Made by a program: the position numbers and the translations under genes | Notes under the pieces: model-generated | What the model was told of the DNA's origin: nothing | Databases searched by the model: none | Seen by the model: the letters and a program-made list of their open reading frames with translations, nothing else | Assembly: GCA_043381765.1 (NCBI GenBank) | Contig: JBHJMP010000026.1 | Location: 1 to 34,395 of the forward strand | Direction: 5' to 3' | Origin: Collodictyon triciliatum | Lineage: Eukaryota; CRuMs | Length of the DNA stretch: 34,395 bases | In this document: positions 26,587 to 34,366 of the stretch, in pieces | Layout: each line of letters begins with the position of its first letter | How positions within the stretch are numbered: position 1 is the first letter of the stretch

Positions 26587-26662
26587 CCTACTAATAATAA
26601 GACGGAGCGTGCTCTTTCAAACGAACAAGTTGTTTTCCTTTATTGGATTCAAAGTACAGTGA

Positions 26663-27730
26663 GGTCGGAAAAACATTATTAATGAAGAATATATCTGGAT
26701 GCAAAGAGACCTATGGGATAAGTTCTTTGAAATGAAGAAGAGACTCTTTCATCAAAGAGACTGCAATTTCGAATACATTAAAAAAAAAAAAAAAAAAAAA
26801 TTATTGGGGGTTTTTTTTTTTTTTTTTTTTTGATAAGAAATCTATTTCAAATTCAAAATCCAATATAATTAGTCAAAAACCCCAAGAATATGTTAATATA
26901 TAGATGAACTTTCCGAAGAGCAGTTATCTTCATTAGCGACAAAAAAAAAATAGTTGGAGTGGACGCAGGCAAGTTTAATTTGGCTTCCATAGTGGATGAG
27001 ACAGGCAAGAAATTACGTTACACGGCACACCAAAGAAGACATGATAGCAAATCTGTTAAAAATCACAAAATACTCTTGCGCGAAAAAAAAGAAAATTACA
27101 ATGCTTCAGGTATATGCATGGCAACAGGTTTACAAAGTGCTGTTTCTTTTGGTCCCTGCTTTTTGAAGAGAATCAGCGGTTTGAGACATCAAGAGTATCT
27201 TTAATCGATTTAGAGACAAAACTGAGTGAACAACATTCATGCACGGTCGATTATGAAAATTTTCGAATACATATATATGAAATCAAGATACCAGATAGAA
27301 CTTTCCAGATTTTATAAACAAGTAACTTTTCGAAAGGTGAGATGGAGACAGCATGTTAATACAAAAAGAAGAGAACTGTTGTTTATGGACAGAATCGAAA
27401 AGACATTTGGCGAGGATGTTGTTCTGGTGTATGGGGACTGGAGCAGAAAATATCCGATGAAACTTTCTATGCCAACAATCGGAAGAGGGTTATAAAAAAA
27501 TACTATCCAAACGTTTTGAAACAGTTAATGTAGGTGAATTAAAAACCTCCGAGGTGTGCTGCAACTGGAAAAAAGAACTGGAATATATAAAACTGAATGG
27601 AAATTAAAAAAAAAATGTATATGGATGTCTCATATGTAAAGAATGCAATTGGTCAGAAAGCAAACAAAGTGTATTCTTGACAAGATACTTTAATAGCGCT
27701 AAAAAAATATACTCAAGAAAGATCATTTAA
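26663..27730 (+). pseudogene. Decayed Fanzor (eukaryotic TnpB-like RNA-guided nuclease)
   Basis: Fanzor motifs appear in the right order over about 1.07 kb but in shifting frames. These are QRDLWDKFFEMKKRLFHQR (26702), DELSEEQLSSLATKKK (26903), IVGVDAGKFNLASIVDETGK with the RuvC-I Asp (26962), LIDLETKLSEQHS with a likely RuvC-II Glu (27213), FRKVRWRQHVNTKRRELL, RIEKTFGEDVVLVYGDWSRK, MKLSMPTIGRGL (stop at 27493), KRFETVNVGELKTSEVCC (zinc-finger start), stop at 27605, then CLICKECN and TRYFNSAKKIY ending at 27730. The RuvC-III position, normally RDxNxAxN, has Tyr instead of Asp. Frames change at the A10 run (26941) and around 27100-27250, and a poly-A/poly-T block interrupts at 26780-26831. The N-terminal part is missing. 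The family is homologous to transposon TnpB and Cas12 and is carried by varied transposons and large DNA viruses. This copy cannot be active. Confidence 0.85.
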
Positions 27731-27785
27731 TCCTTCGAAAAGTGCATACACCTTTCTCTAAAAAAACAGGCTGTTGGGTCTTTCC

Positions 27786-27960
27786 TGGCAGCCTTCACCA
27801 CTACACGATCTTTGTGAAAAAAGTGGTGAGGCCTTGAATACTAGCGCACCATGTTTACCAATCGAAAGATTTGTATACCCCTCTAGCCAGCGATACATGG
27901 TTTCCACCCGGAAGCCCCGACATTTCCTTTAATCGATTGGCTGATTGGCTTCCACAGGAT
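27786..27960 (+). ncRNA. Possible guide-RNA (omega RNA) remnant 3' of Fanzor
   Basis: Directly downstream of the Fanzor relic the DNA is richer in GC and in hairpins than its surroundings. TCACCACT (27795-27802) pairs with AGTGGTGA (27822-27829). GGAAGCC (27910-27916) pairs with GGCTTCC (27947-27953). ACCATG (27849-27854) can pair with CATGGT near 27896, with AATCGAAAGATT between them. TnpB and Fanzor guide RNAs are encoded at and just beyond the 3' end of the nuclease gene, so the location is right. No covariance or expression evidence is available, and short stems also arise by chance. Confidence 0.3.
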
Positions 27961-28423
27961 GCCTCTGCTGGTGTGACACTGTAATGAAAATGTATTCCTC
28001 GTTCAACAGACATCACTTTGTTGGGTGTTTTTTTATTTGTCTTTGGGATTTATTATAATTCGGTTCTCTGGTATTGGGATGCTTCGGGGTGTTGGGGAGT
28101 TCAGTAGACTGGTATCGCAGGAGAAGGAAAACAACGGGAGTGGAGATGAGGCGGGGAGAGAAACGATGAAGGTATAGGGGAAGTGGAATTGACAGAGGTG
28201 CGGAATAAGACATCAAATGAAGCCTTCTTAATAAGACTTCTTCGTAGAAAAATGCATAAGTGCAAGATAAATCAATATATGAAAAAAAAAACCAGAGCAC
28301 AACAGAAGCAAAACCCACAAAACACCCACAAACACAAACACCATGGTGCTCTGCCCTTCAATACATTTTCTTCTCTCTCTCTCTCTATCTATCTCTCAAC
28401 TGGGCGTGTCTGCTATATACGAC
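27961..28423. other. Intergenic, Fanzor relic to CIMIP2 gene
   Basis: AT-rich, with a TC/TATC microsatellite near 28371-28397. It presumably contains the 3' untranslated region of the CIMIP2-like gene on the minus strand. No gene was recognised on either strand. Confidence 0.5.
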
Positions 28424-30329
28424 TCATTTGAGCCCGTTCGTCCGAGCAGCAAACTCCTTGATATGTTCTCGAGTATGTTTCCCATATGTCTCTCCGTAGT
28501 CATGATTAAACCCAGGGACGAAACCTATATCGATTGTCAACATCATATTTAGCAACAGCATGGTTAAATCTTGGACAGAGACAGAGAGACACGCCTGGAA
28601 ACAGACCCCCAGAGATACAACCCAAAGAAAAACAAAGCGGAATATGGAATAAGGTGAAGAAAGGCCAAGGCAACCAGACCTGTGTACCCAGGGAGATGGC
28701 CTTTCTGACGATGCGCACCCTGGTCGAGGACTTGGGTGGGGTCGCGGTGTGCCGGGGTGGGGGCGGGGCCGGCGCGGAGGCTGTCGCGGGCGGTGTCACC
28801 AAAGGTCTTTGCGATGATGTCCTGTGCGTGGGGCAGATGGCCGGTGTATCCGGGCAGGTGGGCGGGGGCGTCGTGTGCGGGGGGCGAAGGGTCAGGCTGA
28901 CGGTGGACGGGAGATGCGGACGAGGCCGGGGCAGGGCTGCGAGCAGGGCGCTGGGCAAGCAGCAAGTCCTCTGCAGCGCGGGTGCTGCGGCCGTATGTCT
29001 GGGCAACGGCATACTTTGTGCCGGGGCGGTATCCAGTGTAGCCGAGGGTGCGGGCGGTGGGTGTGGCGGGCTGCCAGCGCTGGTCTGCCTCCCTTTCTGC
29101 CTCCGCATCCGCACCCGCATCAGCATCGCGCTGTAAGTAGTGGAGCGGCGAGACTGGGGCGTCGGGCGACTGCGCATCCTCGGCGGCGACCTCGCGGGTG
29201 ATTTGGCCGTAAGTCTTTGCAAGCTTGTGCTCGGCGCGGTGGATGTAGCCGGTGTATCCGGGCAGGTGGTGGGCGTCGCCCAGGAGGCGGACGGCCGGGT
29301 CCAGCGGGCGGTGGTCCGTGAAGGGAATCGGGGCGCTGTCCTCGCGGGCGCGCTGCTCCATCTCCTCGCGTTCGGCTTGCACGTGCGCGCGGGTCTGCTG
29401 CACCTCCGCACGCCCGTCACGCAGACGCTCCCGCGTCAGGCGCCCGTACGTCTTGCCGTGGTCGTCCTTGGCGTGGCGGACAAAGCCCGTGTATCCGGGG
29501 ACCTGCTCCTGCTCCCAGTGCCGTGTCCCGTGGTGGTTGTGGTCGGCCTCAGCGCCGCTCTCCGGCGGGATTCCGTGGCTGGGCCATCGCCCCTCGGGTG
29601 ACCGCGCCACGCCCCGCGTCAGGTGTCCGTATGTGCGGCCGTAGTGGTGCTGCGCCCCGGCGATGAATGCGCTGTATCCGGGCAGCTTGTGTTCGCTCGG
29701 CTGCTCGAACTCGGGCTTGCTGTCTGACGCGTTGGGCTCGAACAGGCCTCTTCCGGGCACCTGGTTTGTTTGTTTTTTGTTTTGTTTTTTGTTTTTTGTT
29801 TTTTGTTTTTTGTTTTTTGTTTTTGCTCTTTTGATTTCATGCCATGCGTCCCGCCTACCGCAAGCACGGCCGTCGCGGCATCCACGGGCGGCGGGTTGTG
29901 CAGGCTGCCCTGGTGGTTGCGCGCATCGCTCAGCGCCTGCTCCTTGACGTGGACCGCCACGCGCGAGCCGTGCCCATAGGTCGACCCTGCCGGCATCCGC
30001 AGCGGCGACACGTACCCCGCGTATCCCGGCATGTGCTGCTCCTCCAGGCTCGGCGCTCGGTCCAGCGTGGCCGCCACTCCTGCGGGGGCCCCGCGGTAGT
30101 ACTCGGGCGAGGCCGGCCCGCTCCCCAGCTTCCCCGACGCGGACGCCGACCGCCGCCCAAACGGCGCCGCGTGCACAGTCTCTGCAGGGAACGGCCCGTC
30201 CCCACGAGCCACTTTGATGCGCAGCGCGTCCCGCGTGGTCTGTCCAAACGTCCGCCCAAAGTCTTCTCGTGTGTTGGACACAAACCCTCCGTACCCCGGG
30301 AGGTGGTGGCGGGAGAGGTCCAGTGCCAT
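28424..30329 (-). CDS. CIMIP2/FAM166-family microtubule inner protein with eight repeats
   Basis: Minus-strand exons 30329..29859, 29760..28680 and 28524..28424; phases 0 and 1 fit; 550 residues. The protein is a string of eight DUF2475-type repeats with the pattern LPGYtGfv, about 8 residues, then (G/A)kTYGxxTR: HLPGYGGFV, HMPGYAGYV, KLPGYSAFI, QVPGYTGFV, HLPGYTGYI, TLGYTGYRP, HLPGYTGHL and HLPGYTGFV. The last is split by intron 2 and finishes NHDYGETYGKHTREH. Human CIMIP2A/B/C (FAM166) proteins carry only a few such units and lie inside ciliary doublet microtubules. Linkers are Pro/Ala/Arg-rich and the exons are strikingly GC-rich against AT-rich introns. Start: the ATG just before the first repeat. 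The long plus-strand open frames over this gene are antisense artefacts. A flagellar axoneme role is inferred from the family. Confidence 0.88.
29768..29823 (+). repeat. (TTTTTTG)n repeat in CIMIP2-like intron 1
   Basis: Seven-base TTTTTTG units with variants occupy most of the intron. Translation through them would give Lys/Gln/Asn repeats, so splicing with donor GCG|GTAGGC and acceptor CCAG is preferred. Confidence 0.85.
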
Positions 30330-30395
30330 GGGCTGCTTTGCTGTCTTGCTGCTTGTGTGGGCAAGGGTCAGGTTTACGGCTGGTGCTTTGTTTTG

Positions 30396-30549
30396 GTTGG
30401 TTTTTGGTTTTTGGTTTTTGGTTTTTGGTTTTTGGTTTTTGGTTTTTGGTTTTTGGTTTTTGGTTTTTGGTTTTTGGTTTTTGGTTTTTGGTTTTTGGTT
30501 TTTGGTTTTTGGTTTGTGGTTTTTGGTTTTTGGTTTTTGGTTTTTGGTT
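30396..30549 (+). repeat. (TTTTTGG)n minisatellite, about 22 units
   Basis: An almost perfect seven-base tandem array, 67 bases upstream of the CIMIP2-like start codon. On the gene's strand it reads CCAAAAA. One unit has G for T (near 30514). It lies in the promoter or leader and gives spurious FGFWFLV-type open frames. Confidence 0.95.
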
Positions 30550-30720
30550 GTTTTTTTTTTTTTTGAGTCAAGGCTCAAGAGCTTATACCCCACCAGGCTG
30601 GAAGGGTGGGTGTGGTAAGGGCTCGAGTGAATAAAAGAGAATGAGGGGGGATCGCCTCAGGTTTTGTAGCTTTGTTTCCGAAATATATACTCGGGGTGGT
30701 CATGCCTTCATTTGGGCTTT

Positions 30721-30749
30721 TCTTTTTCTTTTTCTTTTTCTTTTTCTTT
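30721..30749 (+). repeat. Short (TTTTTC)n run
   Basis: Five TTTTTC units of the hexamer seen elsewhere in the window. The surrounding 30550-31010 contains no gene that I can recognise and is presumably CIMIP2-like promoter DNA plus intergenic sequence. Confidence 0.85.
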
Positions 30750-30784
30750 CGCTGTATTTCTGGAGGGGTATGGTGGGAGATCGT

Positions 30785-30827
30785 CCGGATTTGATCGGAT
30801 TTGATCAGATTTGATCAGGTTTGGTCG
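30785..30827 (+). repeat. Ten-base tandem repeat GGATTTGATC
   Basis: Four degenerate copies of a ten-base unit centred on TTTGATC(A/G)G. One unit per helical turn means the TGATCA-like sites would face the same side of the DNA. Function unknown; it could be a factor-binding array or a minor minisatellite. Confidence 0.7.
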
Positions 30828-31011
30828 GCTGCGACTTGTCTTCACCTTTCTGGCTTTCCGTTGAGTTTCTATATCTGGTTTTTAAACGGACACATGTCCA
30901 GGGAATACACCAATGCTCCATGTGTGGAAGATAGGCATTTATGAATCAGTAATCCACGCTATATAGTATATTTTTGAATATTATATGTTAGATATCATAT
31001 ATACAAGAATT

Positions 31012-31063
31012 AATTCATATATGAAGGTCTTTGAATCGAATAAAGGAAAAAAAATTCATATAT
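31012..31063 (+). mobile_element. Third retroposed 3' end with 11-bp target-site duplication
   Basis: AATTCATATAT occurs at 31012-31022 and 31053-31063 around a 30-base insert that reads GAAGGTCTTTGAATCGAAT, AAAGG and an A run. The core and A tail match the inserts at 18574-18600 and 26177-26214. Its right duplication touches the hairpin that opens the viral-type island. Confidence 0.78.
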
Positions 31064-31106
31064 TGTCGTATTATCACCTCTATATTATATAGGTGATAAT
31101 ACGACA
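31064..31106. repeat. Perfect inverted repeat at the island edge
   Basis: TGTCGTATTATCACCT (31064-31079) is repeated as its exact reverse complement at 31091-31106, with an 11-base AT loop. Such a stem could be an RNA terminator, a recombination or terminal-repeat junction of the viral-type element, or a binding site for a dimeric protein. It separates host-type DNA on the left from the intronless gene block on the right. Confidence 0.9.
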
Positions 31107-31194
31107 GCCAGCCCCAACCCTGCTATTTTACGCCTTTATATACACATATCCATATCTATATATGGTTAATTCCAGATTTGGCAACATCTTTGTG

Positions 31195-31244
31195 GAATGT
31201 TCTGGTATATTCCGGAGTCTTCTAGAATCTTTTCTCTATAAAAG
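31195..31244 (+). promoter_or_regulatory. Phased heat-shock-element-like array and TATA box
   Basis: Units of the HSF-binding type fall on a strict five-base register: GAA 31195, TTC 31200, none at 31205, TTC 31210, GAG (one mismatch) 31215, TTC 31220, GAA 31225, including TTCTAGAA. A TATAAAAG box follows at 31237-31244. The ATG of the next gene is only three bases further on, so transcription would have to start unusually close to the box, or the motif works as a virus-style late promoter (CTCTATAAAA). Confidence 0.55.
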
Positions 31245-31246
31245 GT

Positions 31247-31540
31247 ATGAGCGAATGGAAGAAGATTGTTAAGATCAATGGCGTCAAGTATTGCGTCAAA
31301 GTCTCCAAATTGAAAAACAAAAAGTACACTGCGTACTTAGTAGGCGAAGACGACACACTCTATCAACCTATCCACTTTGGCGACAAAAGATATAATCACT
31401 TCAAAGACAAGCTTGGCTTTTATAAAAACCTAGATACCAACGATAAAGAACAAAGACAACGTTACAGACAAAGACACGCAAAGGATAACATAGACGATCC
31501 TAACACACCAGGTTATTGGGCCTACCATTATTTATGGTAG
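31247..31540 (+). CDS. Small viral-type protein ending in YHYLW
   Basis: An intronless 97-residue basic protein. The N-terminal part (VKYCVKVSKLKNKKYTAYLV) looks like a small beta-rich fold. The C-terminal part, RQRYRQRHAKDNIDDPN followed by TPGYWAYHYLW, resembles a group of short uncharacterised proteins common in nucleocytoplasmic large DNA viruses, virophages and polinton-like viruses (DUF5754-like, from memory). Function is unknown. It is divergent in composition from the nearby host genes and is the first gene of the island, transcribed toward the others, with stop codons only six bases apart from its convergent neighbour. Confidence 0.72.
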   Translation: MSEWKKIVKINGVKYCVKVSKLKNKKYTAYLVGEDDTLYQPIHFGDKRYNHFKDKLGFYKNLDTNDKEQRQRYRQRHAKDNIDDPNTPGYWAYHYLW

Positions 31541-31546
31541 CAGAGT

Positions 31547-31975
31547 TTATTCAGCGTGGAAGTCTCGCAGCAGCATCACAAGACGAATCATCAACATCTT
31601 GGTCATCTTATATATCTCGCGCTTCTGGCTTTGGGTTGCGTAAACTGGCACATTCAAAGCTGCCCAGACAGCAGCACGAGTAGCGTCCACACAACCATCT
31701 ACTATTGTTTGGGTAACTTCATCGCCTGGGCCAGTGCCATTGAAATGCACGTGAACCCTGATGACATCTTCTAATGTTGTCCTCCACATTGCTCGGTTTC
31801 TCCCATTCGACAATGTCAGTTGCGAATAGTCTTTCCATTCAATTGTGTAGCCATCAGCCTCGCCCTCCTTGAACTCAATCTTGTAATCATTCGTGCCCGT
31901 ATTGAATACAGTATCAAGAAATGTATAATCATCCCCATCAATAAAACGAATGTAAAAGTTTCGTAATTCGGCCAT
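31547..31975 (-). CDS. Hypothetical protein of the viral-type island
   Basis: An intronless 142-residue protein starting MAELRNFYIRFIDGDDYTF. The reading frame is open a little further upstream, but the first ATG is here. It is rich in alternating polar/hydrophobic segments (YKIEFKEGEADGYTIEWKDY) suggesting beta strands, followed by a helical C-terminus (REIYKMTKMLMIRLVMLLRD). I do not recognise the family. It lies downstream of the capsid gene on the same strand with a 260-base spacer, so a virion or assembly role is possible by context only. Confidence 0.65.
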   Translation of the reverse strand: MAELRNFYIRFIDGDDYTFLDTVFNTGTNDYKIEFKEGEADGYTIEWKDYSQLTLSNGRNRAMWRTTLEDVIRVHVHFNGTGPGDEVTQTIVDGCVDATRAAVWAALNVPVYATQSQKREIYKMTKMLMIRLVMLLRDFHAE

Positions 31976-32236
31976 TGTAATTTCTTGACTGTCTAACAAT
32001 TTAATAGTTAGTAATTGGCTAGATATGTTTTGATTTGTAATATAACCTTATACAACAAATCAATTTTATACCGACGGATGTAATAAATCCTTTTCGCTTT
32101 TAAATTCAACACTACCCCCGCAACAACTTGACCGCTTCAAATGATCAACTGTATATTTCCACACGCGCTCTATCACAAGCACACAGGTCATCAACAAGGA
32201 TATAATAGTAACTGGGTCCATACATATATTAGAAAA

Positions 32237-33796
32237 TTATTCCACACGGAATGTTTGCTGGTTGCTCTGGATTTCAAGCACGGCATCGTACAGACTAGCC
32301 ACCACAACATTGTATGACTTTGCTCCGCTGTTGCCCTCAAATTCTAATCTTAGCGACATTAGCCCTGACCCGCTACTCTGGATATCTGTACCGACTATTT
32401 CCCCTTCGGCTACATCGAGTACTTTACGCAGATTAAACCCTAACATAAACTCACAAGGATTCTGTACACCCTCGCGCAAAAATCTAGCTACAACTCCTGT
32501 ATCACCATCCTCTAATCCCGTTGTGTCTGCTTGTCTTAGTTGACTGTACGTAGTATCACTAAATTCACATCCTACACGACCATATGGTGACAAAATTGGA
32601 ACACCACCAACATTTTGTTCAACTGGTTGAGCAACAGTAAATCCTTCAAGCAAATCAAACGTGCGATCAACAGGCGGTTTAGCAAACTCGTATCCATTAA
32701 AGCCATAAGGGCCAGTATATTCACTACGTACAAATGTTAGACCCATTGCCTTCTGTACCTCTAGGAAAACTTGACTTGCTCCGTTCTTACAATCCATTGG
32801 CTGGAGAGGATAATAGAAAGAACCTAACTGAAGTTGTGCTGTTTTCAGATTCGTAGGAAAATGTTTTCTGTCTCGACCTGGAATCATTATCTTTCCTTGT
32901 TCATTAGTGTCAAAAAATGCCACATATACAGCATTCAAAGATTTCACAGTGTCATTAATATTATACACAATAGAGGGCGTGTTGGCTGCCAAAGTATACA
33001 ATGAAGTCCTCCACGTTTTATAGGGAATCTGAAGCGGTACACCTCGGGATATAGATGATTGAAGTTGTGCGTGATACTCTGGCGCCATCCTTACCAAATC
33101 ATAAGTAATATAACAACTAGTTAATGTATATGTAGCTGTCGCATCCGCGCTTCCTAGTCCAGCATTAGCAGCCCCCCCACGATTGTATGCCTGTAGACAT
33201 TGGTTAGCTGGTGCTAGTTCTATCTCAATCTGAAAAGCTGCAACTGAATCAATTAAACTTGTACTGATCAAACCCGAATACTGACTAATTCCTGACAGTC
33301 GCAATGGAACCGAATAATTTCTAACAACCAAGTTTGAATTAAAGTTAGTTGCTGTTTCACGATGATTTCTAATACGGTCATAAGCATTCCCTATTCCCAT
33401 CAATGCCGCTCCGACACATTTGTTGTAGTCATCAGCCACATAATTCATAAACATACTATCTAGGTAATTATACCGTTGTATATCCTCTAAAAGGAAACTA
33501 GTGCCTTTTCTAATTCGGAGTGTTTGGATAATTGATTCAATCGAGTTATTAAAAAAGTAATCGTGGGTATTGGCTGCTCCCGTTCCTGGAACTATTGTGA
33601 CGTCAAAGTGAATCATCAACGTGTCCATATCTATTTCCATTCCAGTTTCGGAAGGTATATTCCACAGAATTCTGTCTACTTTAGTTGGTCCAAACTCTCC
33701 TCCGTTAAAAGGGGTAATTCTAGTTGTGTGACGGGCTAAAACTTTGTCATTGTAGTTCCGAATCTTCATATACTTTGCTTCGCTAGGGTACTCCAT
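32237..33796 (-). CDS. Probable major capsid protein, polinton-like virus type
   Basis: An intronless single frame of 519 residues with a clear ATG, the length of a double-jelly-roll capsid protein. It opens MEYPSEAKYMKIRNYNDKVL and is predominantly beta-like, with Gly/Asn/Pro-rich loops (IVPGTGAANTHDYFFNN, GPYGFNGYEF). Its tail, NVVVASLYDAVLEIQSNQQ, looks like a final strand. The overall layout (short N-terminal arm, NNSIESIIQTLRIRKG, LDSMFMNYVADDYN, YSVPLRLSGISQYSGL, ELAPANQCLQAYN) resembles polinton-like-virus and virophage-related capsid proteins, in which an LxxIsglfs-type strand and an iELap strand follow each other. The frame is undamaged, with no stop or shift, so it is recent or under selection. 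The alternative is another beta-rich virion protein. Structure prediction would decide. Confidence 0.7.
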   Translation of the reverse strand: MEYPSEAKYMKIRNYNDKVLARHTTRITPFNGGEFGPTKVDRILWNIPSETGMEIDMDTLMIHFDVTIVPGTGAANTHDYFFNNSIESIIQTLRIRKGTSFLLEDIQRYNYLDSMFMNYVADDYNKCVGAALMGIGNAYDRIRNHRETATNFNSNLVVRNYSVPLRLSGISQYSGLISTSLIDSVAAFQIEIELAPANQCLQAYNRGGAANAGLGSADATATYTLTSCYITYDLVRMAPEYHAQLQSSISRGVPLQIPYKTWRTSLYTLAANTPSIVYNINDTVKSLNAVYVAFFDTNEQGKIMIPGRDRKHFPTNLKTAQLQLGSFYYPLQPMDCKNGASQVFLEVQKAMGLTFVRSEYTGPYGFNGYEFAKPPVDRTFDLLEGFTVAQPVEQNVGGVPILSPYGRVGCEFSDTTYSQLRQADTTGLEDGDTGVVARFLREGVQNPCEFMLGFNLRKVLDVAEGEIVGTDIQSSGSGLMSLRLEFEGNSGAKSYNVVVASLYDAVLEIQSNQQTFRVE

Positions 33797-33836
33797 AACA
33801 TACCTGAGAAATTAATTTCAAATCAAACGCAATAAA

Positions 33837-34010
33837 ATAATGGGGAGGGTTGCATAACCTAAGTCACATCCCCCTAAAAACTTTTATATTGGTACCCTCC
33901 CTCTTTTCCCCTAATAATGGGGGAGGGTATCCTATGAACTTTATAAATATATACTTGTACATATATACTTGTGCATATAGATGTACATAGATACTAACCC
34001 TCCCCATTAT
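33837..34010. repeat. Repeated ATAATGGGGAGGGT motif between island genes
   Basis: ATAATGGGGAGGGT is found at 33837-33850 and again with one extra G at 33914-33928. It is present inverted at 33997-34010, where it covers the stop codon of the rightmost gene. A partial inverted copy (ACCCTCCC) lies near 33895. The inverted copies can fold together, and ACCCTCCC with GGGAGGGT makes a local stem. The tracts lie in the spacer between two co-directed genes, so terminator or promoter duty, or a G-rich structure, is likely. Confidence 0.75.
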
Positions 34011-34366
34011 CGAAAGCGGAGTTCCCTGCCGTGAGTTGTTAATGCATAAGCCTGCCCCAAATCGTGGATGCCAGAACCCAGTGATTTAGTGTTTATCTTT
34101 TTCAAGTCCATTTCCCCTAAAGTACTCAAACCCCGTCCCAGATAATTAGCTGCCTTGATACTAGAGACCAAGGGATTGGTTATTGTTTGGATGGCTGGCT
34201 TTACTCCACTTGTTGTAAGTAAATTATCAACCAACCCCATACTCGCATCATCTAGTCTGTTGTAAGCATCGTTCAGTCCCTCCAATCTTCGAATAGCTCT
34301 GTTAGTTGATGTAGTAAGGAATCGACCAACTCCTCGTGCTCCTCGTTGTGCGTAGTTTACAATCAT
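34007..34366 (-). CDS. Small basic hypothetical protein of the viral-type island
   Basis: 119 residues, intronless, starting MIVNYAQRGARGVGRFLTTS with an Arg/Gly-rich amphipathic N-terminus, then a mostly helical body (RRLEGLNDAYNRLDDASMGL) with Ser/Leu-rich segments. No cysteine or enzyme motif. I do not recognise the family. Small basic, amphipathic proteins next to capsid genes are often internal virion or membrane-active components, which is an inference from position only. It lies upstream of the capsid gene on the same strand. The island runs on beyond the right edge. Confidence 0.6.
   Translation of the reverse strand: MIVNYAQRGARGVGRFLTTSTNRAIRRLEGLNDAYNRLDDASMGLVDNLLTTSGVKPAIQTITNPLVSSIKAANYLGRGLSTLGEMDLKKINTKSLGSGIHDLGQAYALTTHGRELRFR

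Noticed and set aside
28534-29136. Plus-strand 200-codon open frame
   Set aside because: Antisense to exon 2 of the eight-repeat protein; the high GC content keeps the opposite frames open. No family motif.
30396-30549. Regular direct repeats that might suggest a CRISPR-like or telomeric array
   Set aside because: No spacers and a seven-base TTTTTGG unit; this is a minisatellite inside the chromosome, not an array with unique spacers or a terminal telomere.
29844-30566. Plus-strand open frame of 240 codons over the CIMIP2-like gene
   Set aside because: Its second half is FGFWFLV repeats translated from the TTTTTGG array, and the first half is antisense to the CIMIP2-type coding exon.
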